Assembly: GCA_024509875.1 (NCBI GenBank)
Contig: JAMPIV010005012.1
Location: 362,501-426,500, forward strand
DNA length: 64,000 nt
Direction of reading: 5' to 3'
DNA from: Oreohelix idahoensis
Taxonomy: Eukaryota; Mollusca; Gastropoda; Stylommatophora; Oreohelicidae
Shown here: in pieces, positions 44,790 to 56,331 of the stretch
Layout: the number at the start of each line of letters is the position of its first letter
Position numbering within the stretch: position 1 is the first letter of the stretch
The notes under the pieces: generated by a model
Databases searched by the model: none
Seen by the model: the letters and a program-made list of their open reading frames with translations, nothing else
What the model was told of the DNA's origin: nothing
Program-made: the position numbers and the translations under genes

Positions 44790-45460
44790 GCAAAAAATTT
44801 CACAGCGCAGAAATGATACTTACAAATCTGCAAGAACTTCCATCAGAACACCGTGTCTAGGCTTCTACCTTATTCTGGATCTCATGATTGTTGCTGACTG
44901 GCTGTGGCTCCGTGTTGACATAGATAAGATAGATCAAAATTAAGGACGTTCCAACAGCCACCAGTTTAGACCAGAGGGGAATAGAGGAGCTGCCATTTTC
45001 CTCAAGGCTAACCGACAAAAAATAATGAACAGAATGAGACTTTATAAGATAGGATCCAACATCTGTTTAAAAAAATAAATAAACATAAAACCTATGCCAG
45101 TAGATGAAAATGTATTAATGTTCTCAGTAATCAACCCAAGTTTACAGAAATTCTTCCAGTACTGCCACAGAGGAAGACTCGTGGCAGTTGATTGCAACTA
45201 TTTCTATCGAAGTGAAGTATATCATGGGATGACTTAGACCACAGATGGTGCAATGCGTTACTTTTCCTAGCTTGGAGAAAGGTTCTACGGAAATTGATAA
45301 ATATACCTAATTAATGTTCACAGCCCTAAAGGTAAGTAGCTACACTGAAAAAAAATGTTTACCAATACAGAGGCGTTGTTATTGCATGTGAATTTTGTTT
45401 CTGAAGATAATTTATTCTTGCAACGGTTACCGTTTTTTTTTTCATTGTTATGTATTTAGA

Positions 45461-45684
45461 GAAGAATCAAGCATAGCCAGAAGTGCCCTTGACTGGAACC
45501 CACAAGGGAAAAGAAGAGTGGGAAGGCCAAGGAGAACTTGGAGAAGAATAGTGAAAGAGGAGGCTAAGGAAATTGGAATGACTTTGGCACAGCTGAAAAA
45601 GACAGCCCAGAACAGAAATCGATGGACAGCAACTGTTTCAGCCCTATGTTCCACGGGGAACGGAAAGGAATGATGATGATGATG
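45461..45684 (+). mobile_element. 5'-truncated LINE C-terminal fragment with GAT tail
   Basis: Codes SIARSALDWNPQGKRRVGRP, RRTWRRIVKEEAKEIGMTLA, QLKKTAQNRNRWTATVSALC, STGNGKE, stop, then (GAT)n. A perfect 11-bp TSD (atgtatttaga, 45450-45460 and 45685-45695). The coding part is intact to the stop, so this is a fairly young insertion of an RTE-like family different from family A. Confidence 0.92.
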
Positions 45685-46159
45685 ATGTATTTAGATTAGT
45701 TTACACTGTTCCCTTTATACTGTTTTCGCATGTCTTGTCCGAAATGAAGACATAGTGCGCATAAAGTGGGCTAGGTTTCAAATTCAAAATACTGTCACAG
45801 ATAGGAGTGGAGTTGAGAATAAGCTGTCAGTTCAATTATATGCTTGTAAGACACGCATGATACACAGCCTCAGACAGCAGGTGTCCAGCTGTGACCGCTT
45901 GACATACACTACCATTAATACGTGTTAAAAACCGCATACAATAACAACGTTAAAAGCAGTTAAGACATTTGTGCACAAAACACAGTATCATGAAAAGTTC
46001 ACGGCTTTGAGAGAAGCTGTCCCAGAACAACAAAATAGTAAATGCATATTTTTGAATGGAAAGTTTTGTGAGAAGTTGCTAATCTGGGATTTTCCGTTGT
46101 TAGAGTTAGAGACGTGTGGAAAAAGTCGAAAAGCTGAGGAAACGTGTGCAAATGTAGAT

Positions 46160-46578
46160 GTTTTGTACCGTGTGAAAAAGAAAGCATCATGTGAAAATTG
46201 GCGGGGAAAAAAGAGTGGGCTGTATAAAAAGGAGAGACGTGGGCGATAGACAGGCTTTTACGGCTTTTTAGGATTCATTAGGCGACAGGATTTTTACAGA
46301 ACTTTGTCTTTGAGATTATCAAGACAAGTTTTTTTTTTAAACTTGACAAGTTTTTCAAATTAGACAAGTATTTTTAAGTAGACAAGTTTGTATTTTACTC
46401 TATTGGATATATTATTCCTGTGGATTTACACTTTCATTTTTGGATACTCACTACTTTGTGTAAGCAGGAAAACAAGTACTTCACCATTGTGTAAATAATA
46501 TTGCTGTTCTTATGACGTTAATAAACTATATTTTATTTTTCTACATTGCTGAGTTTTCTTTGGAATATTACAGTGGAT
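46160..46578 (+). promoter_or_regulatory. LTR-like segment: TATA box and poly(A) signal
   Basis: GGGCTGTATAAAAAGGAGAG (TATA near 46221) lies about 300 bp before TTAATAAACTATAT (AATAAA at 46520), and the segment ends ATATTACA. This spacing suits the U3-R-U5 order of an LTR. No second copy, TSD or primer-binding site could be confirmed, so a solo or decayed LTR is only one reading. Confidence 0.3.
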
Positions 46579-46589
46579 TACTTTGACAA

Positions 46590-47229
46590 ACCATTATACG
46601 AGGTTGCTTTTCACTAAACCTAAAAGGGTACGAACGAATACTGGGAAGAAGAATAAACTAAGGTCAAGAATTTCCATCTCAGGCGGACAGGCCTGTAACG
46701 ACTTGAACCAAAACGTACAACAGTTAGCTCACGTCAAAATATTTACCTGCGCAAAACCCCATTAACTGAACTGACCCCGGCCACACACGTATTATATTGA
46801 TGCCGTAACTAGACCGGTCACATAGTTCCTGACCTTCATATGGAATGTCTATTTAAAACTAACAGAAGACAGGGCAATGCGAGTCTCATGCAAATGAAAA
46901 GCCAGCTTTGGGTGGCAGCCCAACAAGAAGGACAACTGTTTTCCAACCACTTTCAGGCTGGGAACAGTTAGTTGTTAAGGAAGGCAATCCAGGGACAAAT
47001 TCAAGAAAATAAACATTTCAGTTTAAAGTAGAAAAATATCTATATGCAAGCACAAACAGATAGAAACACTAACAGTATAAATACATCTCATCATCATATG
47101 CAACATGTGCGAGTCTTCGAAAACAAAAAAAGATCTATTACATATCGGTGGTGCTGGTGATTTCAACAGCTATTCTGAAAGTGGGAGTTATGCCAGACAT
47201 GGAAAAATGCCTTACTGATACCAGTTCTC
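46590..47229. other. No recognisable feature
   Basis: Noncoding. I see no repeat family or gene in it. Confidence 0.45.
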
Positions 47230-47757
47230 TTACTTACTTAGTCGTTCCCTTTCTACCGTGAGGTGTAGAGGTTTGGAAGAGAGAGCGCCAGACTATCCTA
47301 TCGGCTGTCTTCTTCCTGGCTTGGTTCCATTATAGGTCTTTCAAAGATTGTCTAATGTTGTCCTTCCAGCGGACTCTGGGTCGTCCTGGGGGTCTGGATC
47401 CCTGGCTCTTTGTTTCACATGTTTGTCGTGGTAGCCGATCTTCTACCATTCTGCATACATGGCCAAACCATCTTAGTTGGGACTGTTCTACTTGCGTCTG
47501 CAGGGGGTGGGATTTTAGGCCTTGGTGTATCGTCTGGTTGCGGACCATGTCTTTTCTTGTTACTTCAACCACCTTCCTCAGATACCTCATTTCTGAGGTT
47601 TGGATCTGGCTTTTGTGGGTTGTGGTCATTGCCCATGACTCGTATTCATATGTCAAGACTGGGACATAGGTGGAGCGGTATACAGCCATCTTCGTTTTCT
47701 TACCAACCTCTCTCTTGCTGAGGAATCCTCGATTTATGGCCTGAAAAGTCTCTTAAG
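47230..47757 (-). mobile_element. 5'-truncated RTE-like LINE copy (family A), minus strand
   Basis: Starts at left with the complement of the (AAGT)n tail (ttacttacttagtcgttccc) and runs back to the gagactttttcaggcc region of the full-length element. The minus strand codes MAVYRSTYVPVLTYEYESWA, QLRWFGHVCRM and GSRPPGRPRVRWKDNIRQSL with few changes; the TAC codon mutated in two other copies is intact here. Its truncated 5' end abuts a second copy in the opposite orientation. Confidence 0.9.
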
Positions 47758-48098
47758 TAACAAGAAGAGACTTGGTCCGCAATCAGATGATACGACATTT
47801 CCTAAGAACCCTACCCCGGAAGACCCAAGTAGAACAGTCCCAACTAAGATGGTTTGGTCATGTCTACAGAATGGGAGAAGATTGGCTGCCACGGCAGGTA
47901 TGGGAGGTTAAGAGCCAGGGATCTGGACCTCTAGGACGACCCATAGTTCTCTGGAAGAACAACATTAGACAATTTCTGAAGGACTGAGGACTAGAATGGA
48001 ACCAGACCAGGAGGAAGAAAGCCGATGGGATAGTATGACGCTTCCAAACCTCTACACCTCACATAAGAAGATTGACGACTAAGTAATTAAGTAAGTTA
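47758..48098 (+). mobile_element. Older RTE-like LINE 3' fragment, head-to-head with the minus copy
   Basis: Matches the last 340 bases of family A (gtaacaagaagagacttggt to gacgactaagtaattaagta) but is clearly more diverged than all other copies, with deletions near the end. Its tail is AAGTAATTAAGTAAG. Confidence 0.88.
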
Positions 48099-48379
48099 AA
48101 AGACTTATTTCAACATGTTTTGCCACAACACCTGGCGTAAAACACGAAAGTTTCTGTTCACGGCTTCTAGTCATTTTCTAATTTGAGTATAATGAGTAAG
48201 TGGTCCTCCATGAAATCTAAACGAGCTGCTTTCCTGATTTGCATTGTACATGAGACAAGACACTGCAACAAGCGTATATAAATCTTAGCCCCATCTGTCT
48301 AGAGCATGATATGAAGGTCACACAAAGAAAACATAATTGTTAACTATCAGCTAATATACTAAGGTAGGAGGGGCTTTCT

Positions 48380-48560
48380 GTTTGGAAATGTAAGGAAATC
48401 AAAAGAAATCAAGCCCAACACAAAAATATTCAACTCAGATGTCAAGTTAGTTCTATTGTTTGGCCATGAAATACGAAAAAAGCAACAACAAAGAAGTAAC
48501 AAACTTTCATAAATGGATCCTTGAGCTGAAGGCACGTGACAAGAGTACTTAGCATGTGCT
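48380..48560 (+). mobile_element. LINE C scrap
   Basis: aaatattcaactcagatgtc and aagttagttctattgtttgg match 20400-20470; a later ttgagctgaaggcacgtgac matches the family's 3' part, with the middle deleted. Confidence 0.6.
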
Positions 48561-48855
48561 GGTTGAAGGTCAATGCTCATTGGAAAGCTGGTTGGTTAAT
48601 ATTAACTAAAGTTATTTAAAATAAATTTTAAATTGCAATAAGAGCAGAGAGAAATATAAAATTGGACAGACTGATAGTAAACTTTTTTTTAAAATTAAGT
48701 GTTCAAATACCTCTGCCTTATAATCACCATAAACACCAAATTAGACAGAGGAAAAAAAAATCAGAAATCAAGCTACCACCCCAAATAAATAAAATAAAAT
48801 GAATGACCTAACAACTCACCGTACAAATGAGCATTTGCTCTGGCCAGACTGGCTC

Positions 48856-48900
48856 GGGGGGGGGGGGGGGGGGGGGGGGAGGGGGGGGGGGGGGGGGGAG
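48856..48900. repeat. Poly-G tract
   Basis: 24 G, one A, 18 G, then AG. Able in principle to form G-quadruplexes; length is unreliable. Confidence 0.97.
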
Positions 48901-50215
48901 AAATAAAATTGTCACAAGAATAGAAAGAAAATATATACATGTTTTTGATAGAATTACAATAGTTCTTGTTCTTTAATCCCTAGGTAAAAGAAATATAGGG
49001 AAATCCTAAAACACATGAAAAAGAGATATATTGACAAATTGAAATGGTATTTTTTTTAAAACTCATACTGGAAGAATTTGACCAAATGATACAGGACAGG
49101 TGAGCTTGGTGTGAACTAATTTACAGGTTCAGTTGAACCATTAGGCAAACTAGGTGGTCGTCTAGGGCGGCTAAATGGGCGGGTGGGGTTATCAAAATCG
49201 AGTGAACTAAAAAATTTGGTTTAACAAAAACGTTTCACTAAGAAAATAAAAGCGCTAATAGTATGTAAGACTGGACTCGATTTGCAGACGGCGCATTTTC
49301 TCAAAAAAAAAACCAAATATTTAATAAGCTCTTGTGTCCTTATCATCACAGGGCGAATTAAATGTTTCTTTCCAGCTAGCTGAAGAAAAGAGATCTCCGA
49401 GTGGTGGACGTTATAAATCTCCCCATATACGGACAGTTAACGGATGCTGCACTGCTTTTTTATATTCCAAAATCCCATGTGGTGATATTAAGTGCTTACA
49501 ATAACAACTGCTTTTGTGCAAATCTCATTGTTAAAATTGTGCCTTAACCTAATTGTACGAGACGTCAGAAACCAGGATGGAAGCAGCCCTTAACTCACTG
49601 TCCAAAGAAAAAAAAAACCTTTTCTTTGGTGCTGGGAAACTAAAGCTTCAATACAAATGCAGCTTCAGTCACTGATGTTCTTACAGTTCACTTACTGAAT
49701 CGTTACTAGTTCACTATTTCATTACAACTGAATAAAAATTCGGTATAAATAGTAGACTTCTCGATCATGAAACAATATTCACAATAATGAAACTAAATTG
49801 GACTATGTAAATATGCCTGCATTTATTTGCATTACTTTGTCTTAATTTGTTATAACCTTGATTGAATTTTGTTGATTTTTTCCTATCATAGACTCTAATT
49901 TTAGTTGAATAAATATATATAGTTTATAATGTACTGTCGGGGAAATACGCTCTTTTTTCTACGAGTCGAAACCTATTTTCAGAAGTGTTTAAGGAGAAGA
50001 TTATGGACTTTTTCGATAATTTCGTCAAACTTTCATCTTTTTTCCACAAACACGCAGCAGACACTGGAGTTTATCACTGTTGTTCTCTAATATATCTAAT
50101 ACGTAATTGTACCTCGTTGTTTTTCATGACAAGCAGCACTCCCGCTGCCCAAGATGATGATGCGTCCCTAGGATGACCTTAAAAGGGGCTATGTAGGACA
50201 GAAAACCAACAATAA
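48901..50215. other. No recognisable feature
   Basis: AT-rich noncoding sequence. I see nothing I can name in it. Confidence 0.45.
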
Positions 50216-50219
50216 ACTT

Positions 50220-51060
50220 TATCTACAGAAATAACTTCAATGCTAAAGCAGAGCCCTTGAAACAGGCAGCGGAAACTCTTACTGAGTACAAAGCACATGC
50301 AGAAAAACAGATAATGATCTTTACAGATGCCATCTCAGTGATAACCACATTGAAGAGACCCTTCATGCTAATGGATTGAAAGATCTGATAAGCTCACATG
50401 AAAACCTGGCCAAATGCTTCAACAAGTGTACAGTGCAGTGGATACTAGCCCATTGCAACATTCCAGGCAACGATGAAGCAGATCAACTTGCTAAAGAAGG
50501 GAGAACCCTGCCAATGCAAGATACTAGCCCATTGCAACATTCCAGGCAACGATGAAGCAGATCAACTTGCTAAAGAAGGGAGAACCCTGCAACAAATCGA
50601 TATAAAGACAACTTATGAAGTGCCTAAAACAACTATAAAAGCTATATTCAAGTCCAAATGGGACAGAGAACAATCAGGTCACATACGAGCCTATCACCAG
50701 CTATTTAGGCGAGACTAAGTTATTGTTTTCCGCTCACGTACCGGTCACAATGGATTGAGGTACTATCTATATCACAAGAACATGATTGGTCCAACAGATC
50801 TCTGCTCCTGTGGCACCAGCCCCATGACAGCCGAACATCTGCTCCAGTCCTGCGCACCTTACAGCCGTGAACAGAGTGACATATGGCAACAACGCTCAAC
50901 GAAAAACTGTTTGAAGATGTCAGGAACCTTGAGCTGACTACTACTTTTATTAGAGTCATTAATGTAGAAGTAGAAGGGCAAACAAAAAGAAGACGAAGAA
51001 GAAGAAGACGAAGAAGAAGAAGAAATACAGTAAAAAGAAAGAAAGAAAGCTAAAGAAGGA
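50220..51060 (+). pseudogene. I-like LINE RNase H end with 79-bp internal tandem duplication and GAA tail
   Basis: Decayed frame: EKQIMIFTDAISVITTLKRP (RNase H Asp), WILAHCNIPGNDEADQLAKE (late His/Asp), then a second copy of the same 79 bp (50441-50519 and 50520-50592), which shifts the frame. It continues AIFKSKWDREQSGHIRAYHQ, VIVFRSRTGHNGLRYYLYHK and CSCGTSPMTAEHLLQSCAPY, the CxC...H...C tail motif. It ends in a long GAA/GAC-rich tract (50988-51030). A family distinct from B1 and B2. Confidence 0.82.
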
Positions 51061-51508
51061 AAGATAAGAAAAGAAAGAAAAAACGAAAGAAAAGAAAGAA
51101 AGAAAGTTATAATGATGTTTACCAGATAAATTCATTTCGTCTTGTCTTCCAAGTCTGTAAATCTTTCTTTCGTCTAATAAGGTCGTTAATTACTTTGCTA
51201 CTGTTCCCGGACTTCTTATATGCATCTTTTTCGATGCATGCCATTTCACATATCTTTTTCCGCTGATCTATGACCTCCTCACGCCACTTGACACAACTGA
51301 GAATGAGAGGTTAAAGATACTATTGAATTTATTATAATAAAGGTTACCCCAAAAATAGTGAATAAAAAAAAAAACACACGTCTTTTTTTTTCTTTTAATA
51401 AAAATTTATCGATCAACCGTTGATGGGTTATAATTAGGATATGTAGTGTGGTTAATACAAGATAATAATTCTGATATCAACATATGACATCATCTGCCCA
51501 CTTCACTA

Positions 51509-52190
51509 GTTGATCAGAATCGACGTCATTTGACTCCGGCCAAATCCAATAGGTGCTCAGTCTCCCTTAGCAAATGTCGAAGGGTATGAATGCTAATTGT
51601 TCCTGTTGCGCACTGTTTGTGTACATGCTGGAAGCATTCTTTCATACGTCCTTCTCTGCTGGTCTTACGTTTCATGCCAAATTTCAGCAGTCTTAGCCTT
51701 GATGATTCATCAACTACAGTGTCATTCTATAATAGACGATCATGAATTGCCCTCAGTATTTCTCTCTTATCCATGTCCAATGCACCTTCTATGGGTGCCC
51801 TTGTAGCTAGTCTGTCAGCTCTTTCATTGGCGCGTTCCTTTACATGACCAGGACAGTAGATTCATATCAATTCTTGAAGATTCGATGCTTCTATGGAGGT
51901 TTTCCACTCATATCGGAGCCATTCATTTTGGACCTTCCGAAGCATGGATTGTGCGTCTGATACAATAACTGCCTTTGTTAATAAAGTTTCAGACAGCCAT
52001 CTTAAGGTAGCAATAGCTGCCTCTACCTCCATTCTCATGCTGGAGGTTGTTATTATGTAAACCCCGCTACGTTCTGCGACGGTTCTGCCCTTTACTCTAG
52101 CAGAGAAGCCCCCACACTGATTTATTACCACAGATTACATACCCATCAGTGTGTGACGGTATTGCCTCCCCTGCTTTGCAGTAGTGGTCC
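51509..52190 (-). pseudogene. LINE B2 3' fragment (RNase H and C-terminal region), minus strand
   Basis: The minus strand matches 8430-9098: a THTDG-like motif near 52150, GGFSARVKGRTVAERSGVYI, MRMEVEAAIATLRWLSET, VIVSDAQSMLRKVQNEW, then GTISIHTLRHLLRETEHL-like sequence to about 51510. The 90-codon piece 51862-52131 is open; the rest has stops. The TTAA at 51978-51981 lies inside its RNase H part and is the target of the piggyBac insertion represented at 57564. Confidence 0.85.
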
Positions 52191-53734
52191 ACCAGTGGCC
52201 AAAACTCAAGAGTATCTAATATGGGCTTCAAAAGTATCTACCTTCACACAAGATTACTCTTGACAGAGATGTAGATAGAAGGGTGATGACACTTCTATTA
52301 CAAAGGGAGTCTTCACAAGATATTCAGATAAGCGAAAACAATGTTGCTTTGGCTGAGCACGTTAATTTTAGAATCTGCCGACAACGTTCGTGAAGGAATT
52401 AAGCACTTATTAATTTCAGCTCGTTCAAGCCCCCACCACGGATTTACTCAGTGGAATTCTTATTATTCTGGTATTATTCTGGTATAGCTCTGTTTAGAGT
52501 GTGTGTAGTAAATTGACTGAGACAAACATGCAGTAACTTTAAAATGATTAAACCGAAGTTAAATTTGTAACATTACAAAAAACAAATTTTAATAATCACT
52601 TTAGGTTTTAACAGTTTGAAAATAATTTGAATAGTTTAAAAGAACGGATTCATCATTGATAGCTGATAAAATTCTTATGAAGAAAGTTCACGTTGGCAGC
52701 GTATATTTTCACTTAGCTGTCAATAGTAGTTTCTGCTCCCGCCGATGGGTTCTGTGTACACTGCTCTCGCTCGTCGCTGGTCAAGGTTAAAGGAGCCACA
52801 CGTTCTCAGAAAGTCAAGAAGTAACGGCCAAGCTGGTCCTGCGTCTGTCTATAAGACCCTCTTATGATGGCGTCTCGCACAACGTTAGTCCACTTCTACC
52901 TTCACTTGGTTTCAGAGATAGTACCAATAACTATGATAAAGAATAGAAACAAAACGCTCTTCTGAGTATTACATTTTCCAACACATGGTTATGGGTCCCT
53001 ATCTTCCCATTCCACCATCCTATTTTATCTCAGAATTTACCCTCGATGAGAATTAAATTTAATCCTACTGGATAAACTTTCTTTACATTTAAATTGAATA
53101 GCTTTAGCTTTACATTACATTTAAATGAAAAGGTTAATAACACAGATAGAGTCTGTTTACATTTACATCTCCACTGATTGAAAAGTGTTCACAATATAAA
53201 TTGAATACGTTTTCATTTATGTTTTCACTGATTGAAAAGTTTGAAACTTTCACTCATTTTTAAAATGAATATTTTTCACATAGACATTTACACTGGTTTA
53301 AAGCTTGAAAACTTACATTAATTTTAAAGTGAATATGTTTCTATGGACATTTATACTGCTTGAAATTGTAAGTATTATAATTAAAATGTACATCATTTCT
53401 GTCATCTTTCCCTCCCTGCTCCAAATGGAACTTGGGATTACTTTTTGTTTTAGCTCTCTTTAAGAAACTAGCAATAAAGCAATCACCGTGCAGTGGTGGT
53501 TCACGAATCATCATTCTATACGCTAAGGTTGCCAGCCTCAAATGACTTGGACATCCACTAGCGATTTTTACACATTAATCTTCACATGGTAATATACATA
53601 TACATGTTAGTTCACATGTTAATAGTGAGAAATATAATGTAAAATGACAACTTACACCAATCCTGGCTCACTGACGTTTTGTTCAGATGAATAAAAGAGA
53701 CTTGAATCGGCCTCTAACACGCGTTTGAGGTGTC
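51977..53734. repeat. 1758-bp direct repeat, left copy (empty piggyBac site)
   Basis: Identical in length to 57563-59320, offset exactly 5586 bp, with only about eight base substitutions seen (99.5% identity) and no indels. Starts at GTTAATAAAG and ends at GGTGTC. It holds the 5' side of the RNase H fragment, noncoding DNA, a degenerate 60-bp AT-rich tandem array (53060-53370) and a short open frame of 66 codons. It does not begin TG or end CA, so it is not an LTR. Confidence 0.95.
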
Positions 53735-53976
53735 CCAATCGACTTTATATATCCTCAGCGGTTCGACGCGCTTGACCCAATCGACTTTAAATAGCCTTTA
53801 GGAGATGTGCCTCGGTTTGATACTGTTTCTAATTATAACTACACACAAACCACCTAAAACGTCATTTCCGACTGCAAGTACATTCTTTTAAATACCGCAC
53901 GTGTGTGTTTCTGTTTTGAGATATTTATTTTAGATTTTTAAAGCGATTTTTTTAAGCGCATATTTTCTAACAAAAA

Positions 53977-55869
53977 ATGGCCACACCCACTTCTTCGAAT
54001 GGTAGGCCCAAAAGGCTCACGTCAGATCAAGCCCGTAAGTTATTTGAAGAAATGTTTGAAAGTGACTGCAGTATGTATTCACAGGATAGCGAAAACGACT
54101 CTGAACCAGATATCGATGATATCGACTCTTCGGAAACCGAGGATGATATTGATAGGCCTAATGGAAGGTCTGGTGTCGATAATGAAGTTATGGATACAGG
54201 AGCATGTAATCAGACTGCAATAAATTCAGATAATATATCCAAGCCAAAAAGAATCAGGAGGGATGGAAATAGGCCTAATGATTTTGTTAGTAGGACTAGG
54301 CCTAATACAAACAACGCGGTTTGGCATTCGGTCACCACTGGAGAAACTAAAGCAAATTTTACTTTTCGCCAGACAAGACAGAACATAAATCCAGGTCTGT
54401 ATAGTTTGGAAACACCTCTTGATTTTTTAAAATTTTACATGGATGATGGTGTTGTTAGCACTCTGATAACCAGCATTAATTCCTATGCTGCAAAAGTTCT
54501 TGAAACAAACAACCCACATAGAAAGTATTCATTGTTCTCTTCATGGACACCGCTGACTTATTATGAATGGCTCAAGTTTACAGCTGTAATGATTGCGATG
54601 GGACTGGATCGAAGACCAAAAATCAAAGACTACTGGCGCACCGCAGGAAATTTTTATACACCTTGGTACCACAAGATGTTTTCGAGAAACCGTTTTCAAA
54701 CTATTTATCACAGTATGCTGCATGTTTGTGAACCAGAAGATCAGGACGCAGCTAAAATTGAGCCATTTGTCGACATGCTATTGACCAAATTTCAGAATGC
54801 TTTCTATCCATTTGAAGATGTTTGTATTGATGAGATGGTTATAGGATGGAAAGGTAGGTTTAGGCACAAACAGTTCAATGCAAGCAAACCTCACAAATAC
54901 CATATCAAAACATTTGGACTTTGTGATTCAGCTACCGGCTATGTTTTCAATTTGAAAATTTTTTTTGGAAAAAATACAGCCTATGATCCTAGTTTAGATC
55001 CTAGCTCTGCTCATGCCGTAAAAGTGTTCGGCACTCTTTTAAAGCCACTGAGATCAGGACATCATATTTTTGCTGATAGATTTTATTCATCCAAAGCTCT
55101 GATTGAATATATGCTTGCACACAGTTATAATTATACAGGAACCCTGAATGTAAACCGTGTCGGTTTTCCTCCTGAAATAAAAAATCTCAAGATTGGCCAT
55201 CAAGAGATGAAATGGTTTTTGGACTCGGAAAATACAACATTGTGTGTTGCCTGGAAAGATAAAAAAGCAAAAAAACCTTGCATACTTGTGTCAACTAAAT
55301 CAACCGTCGCAACGGTTGAGAAGAGCAAGGGTCTAAACAAAGTTACAAAGCCAAAGGTAGTTCATGACTACAATATGTGTATGAATGGCTGCGACCGGGT
55401 GGATCAAATGGTTGGTTACTACAGTATGCACAACCGTAAAACCAGAAAGTGGTGGAAGAAGATTTACCACTGGATTATTGAAGTGACACAGGTAAATGCC
55501 CACATCCTATACAATTTGTGTCAGGAAGGTGCAACAACAAAAAGGAAGCTCACACTTCAAGATTTTAAACAAAGTTTGATTGAGGATCTGTCGAAAGAAG
55601 CTGCTCAGCTGACACCAGGCGGTGTAATAGATTGTCCACCCAAAAATTCTAAACACTCTATGAAAGGAAATGAAGTGGAATGGATGATTGGAGCCAGACA
55701 TCTAGTGGAATATGATGGAAAGAGCAGAGCCTGTGTTCATTGTAGCGCCAATGGAATTTGTCGCAGATCAAGCTATGTGTGTATAGGATGCACCGGCAGA
55801 CCCCACCTTTGTACAAAAAATTGCTTTGTAGCTTATCATAAGCAAAAAAAATATATAGGGTATGCCTAG
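53977..55869 (+). CDS. piggyBac transposase, intact (PGBD4-like)
   Basis: 630 codons, ATG at 53977 in an A-rich context (aaaaaATGg), TAG end. It cuts and pastes DNA at TTAA through a DDD/D nuclease. Layout: an acidic N-terminal region (residues 20-70, many Asp/Glu/Ser), dimerisation and insertion region, catalytic core. Catalytic residues by family spacing: D285 (CIDEMVIGWKGR), D367 (FADRFYSSKAL), D473 and D476 (MNGCDRVDQMVGYYS). The intervals of 82, 106 and 3 resemble those of classical piggyBac. The C-terminal Cys-rich domain from residue 586 (CVHCSANGICRRSSYVCIGC, then HLCTKNCFVAYH) binds terminal DNA in relatives. No stop or frameshift: potentially active, or a very recent copy. Domestication is unlikely while a TTAA-bounded terminus is present. 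Confidence 0.96.
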   Translation: MATPTSSNGRPKRLTSDQARKLFEEMFESDCSMYSQDSENDSEPDIDDIDSSETEDDIDRPNGRSGVDNEVMDTGACNQTAINSDNISKPKRIRRDGNRPNDFVSRTRPNTNNAVWHSVTTGETKANFTFRQTRQNINPGLYSLETPLDFLKFYMDDGVVSTLITSINSYAAKVLETNNPHRKYSLFSSWTPLTYYEWLKFTAVMIAMGLDRRPKIKDYWRTAGNFYTPWYHKMFSRNRFQTIYHSMLHVCEPEDQDAAKIEPFVDMLLTKFQNAFYPFEDVCIDEMVIGWKGRFRHKQFNASKPHKYHIKTFGLCDSATGYVFNLKIFFGKNTAYDPSLDPSSAHAVKVFGTLLKPLRSGHHIFADRFYSSKALIEYMLAHSYNYTGTLNVNRVGFPPEIKNLKIGHQEMKWFLDSENTTLCVAWKDKKAKKPCILVSTKSTVATVEKSKGLNKVTKPKVVHDYNMCMNGCDRVDQMVGYYSMHNRKTRKWWKKIYHWIIEVTQVNAHILYNLCQEGATTKRKLTLQDFKQSLIEDLSKEAAQLTPGGVIDCPPKNSKHSMKGNEVEWMIGARHLVEYDGKSRACVHCSANGICRRSSYVCIGCTGRPHLCTKNCFVAYHKQKKYIGYA

Positions 55870-56331
55870 ATATGAAAGAGCTTTGTAAATAAAATTTTCT
55901 TTTTCCTTTTTTTGATGTTTGATAGGGCCTACCATTTGAAATTTTCATTTTTTTTAAATGCTAGGGACTTTTTTTTTTGTAATTTTTTTTAACTTAGGAT
56001 TTAATTATAAAATAGTGTTTATACATAGGCCCCTAGTGTTAATGTATTTAGAATAAGTGATCTTTTGTGATTTCCTATGGATTTTGTGCTTTCCTATGGA
56101 TTATGATTATGTGTTTTCCTATGGATATCTTCAGAAGAGGAGCAGCTCGGCAAGGTAAGAATATATCTATTTCTCTCAAATTTACCTGCTTCTTATTCAG
56201 CCTCCATTTTACTTTACATTTTACTAACTAATAAATTTTATTGATAAATTTAAATTATGCACAAGATGCAGTTACTAACAATTATTCATGTGTAAATAAT
56301 ATAATTCCCATCTTTCTGATGTATAAACTGA

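Noticed and set aside
46583..46765. 60-codon basic frame after the LTR-like segment as a gag start
   Set aside because: No recognisable gag motif, and the LTR reading itself is unproven.
53341..53541. 66-codon minus-strand frame present in both large repeats as a conserved gene
   Set aside because: Its presence twice is explained by the duplication; no start context, family or homology is visible.
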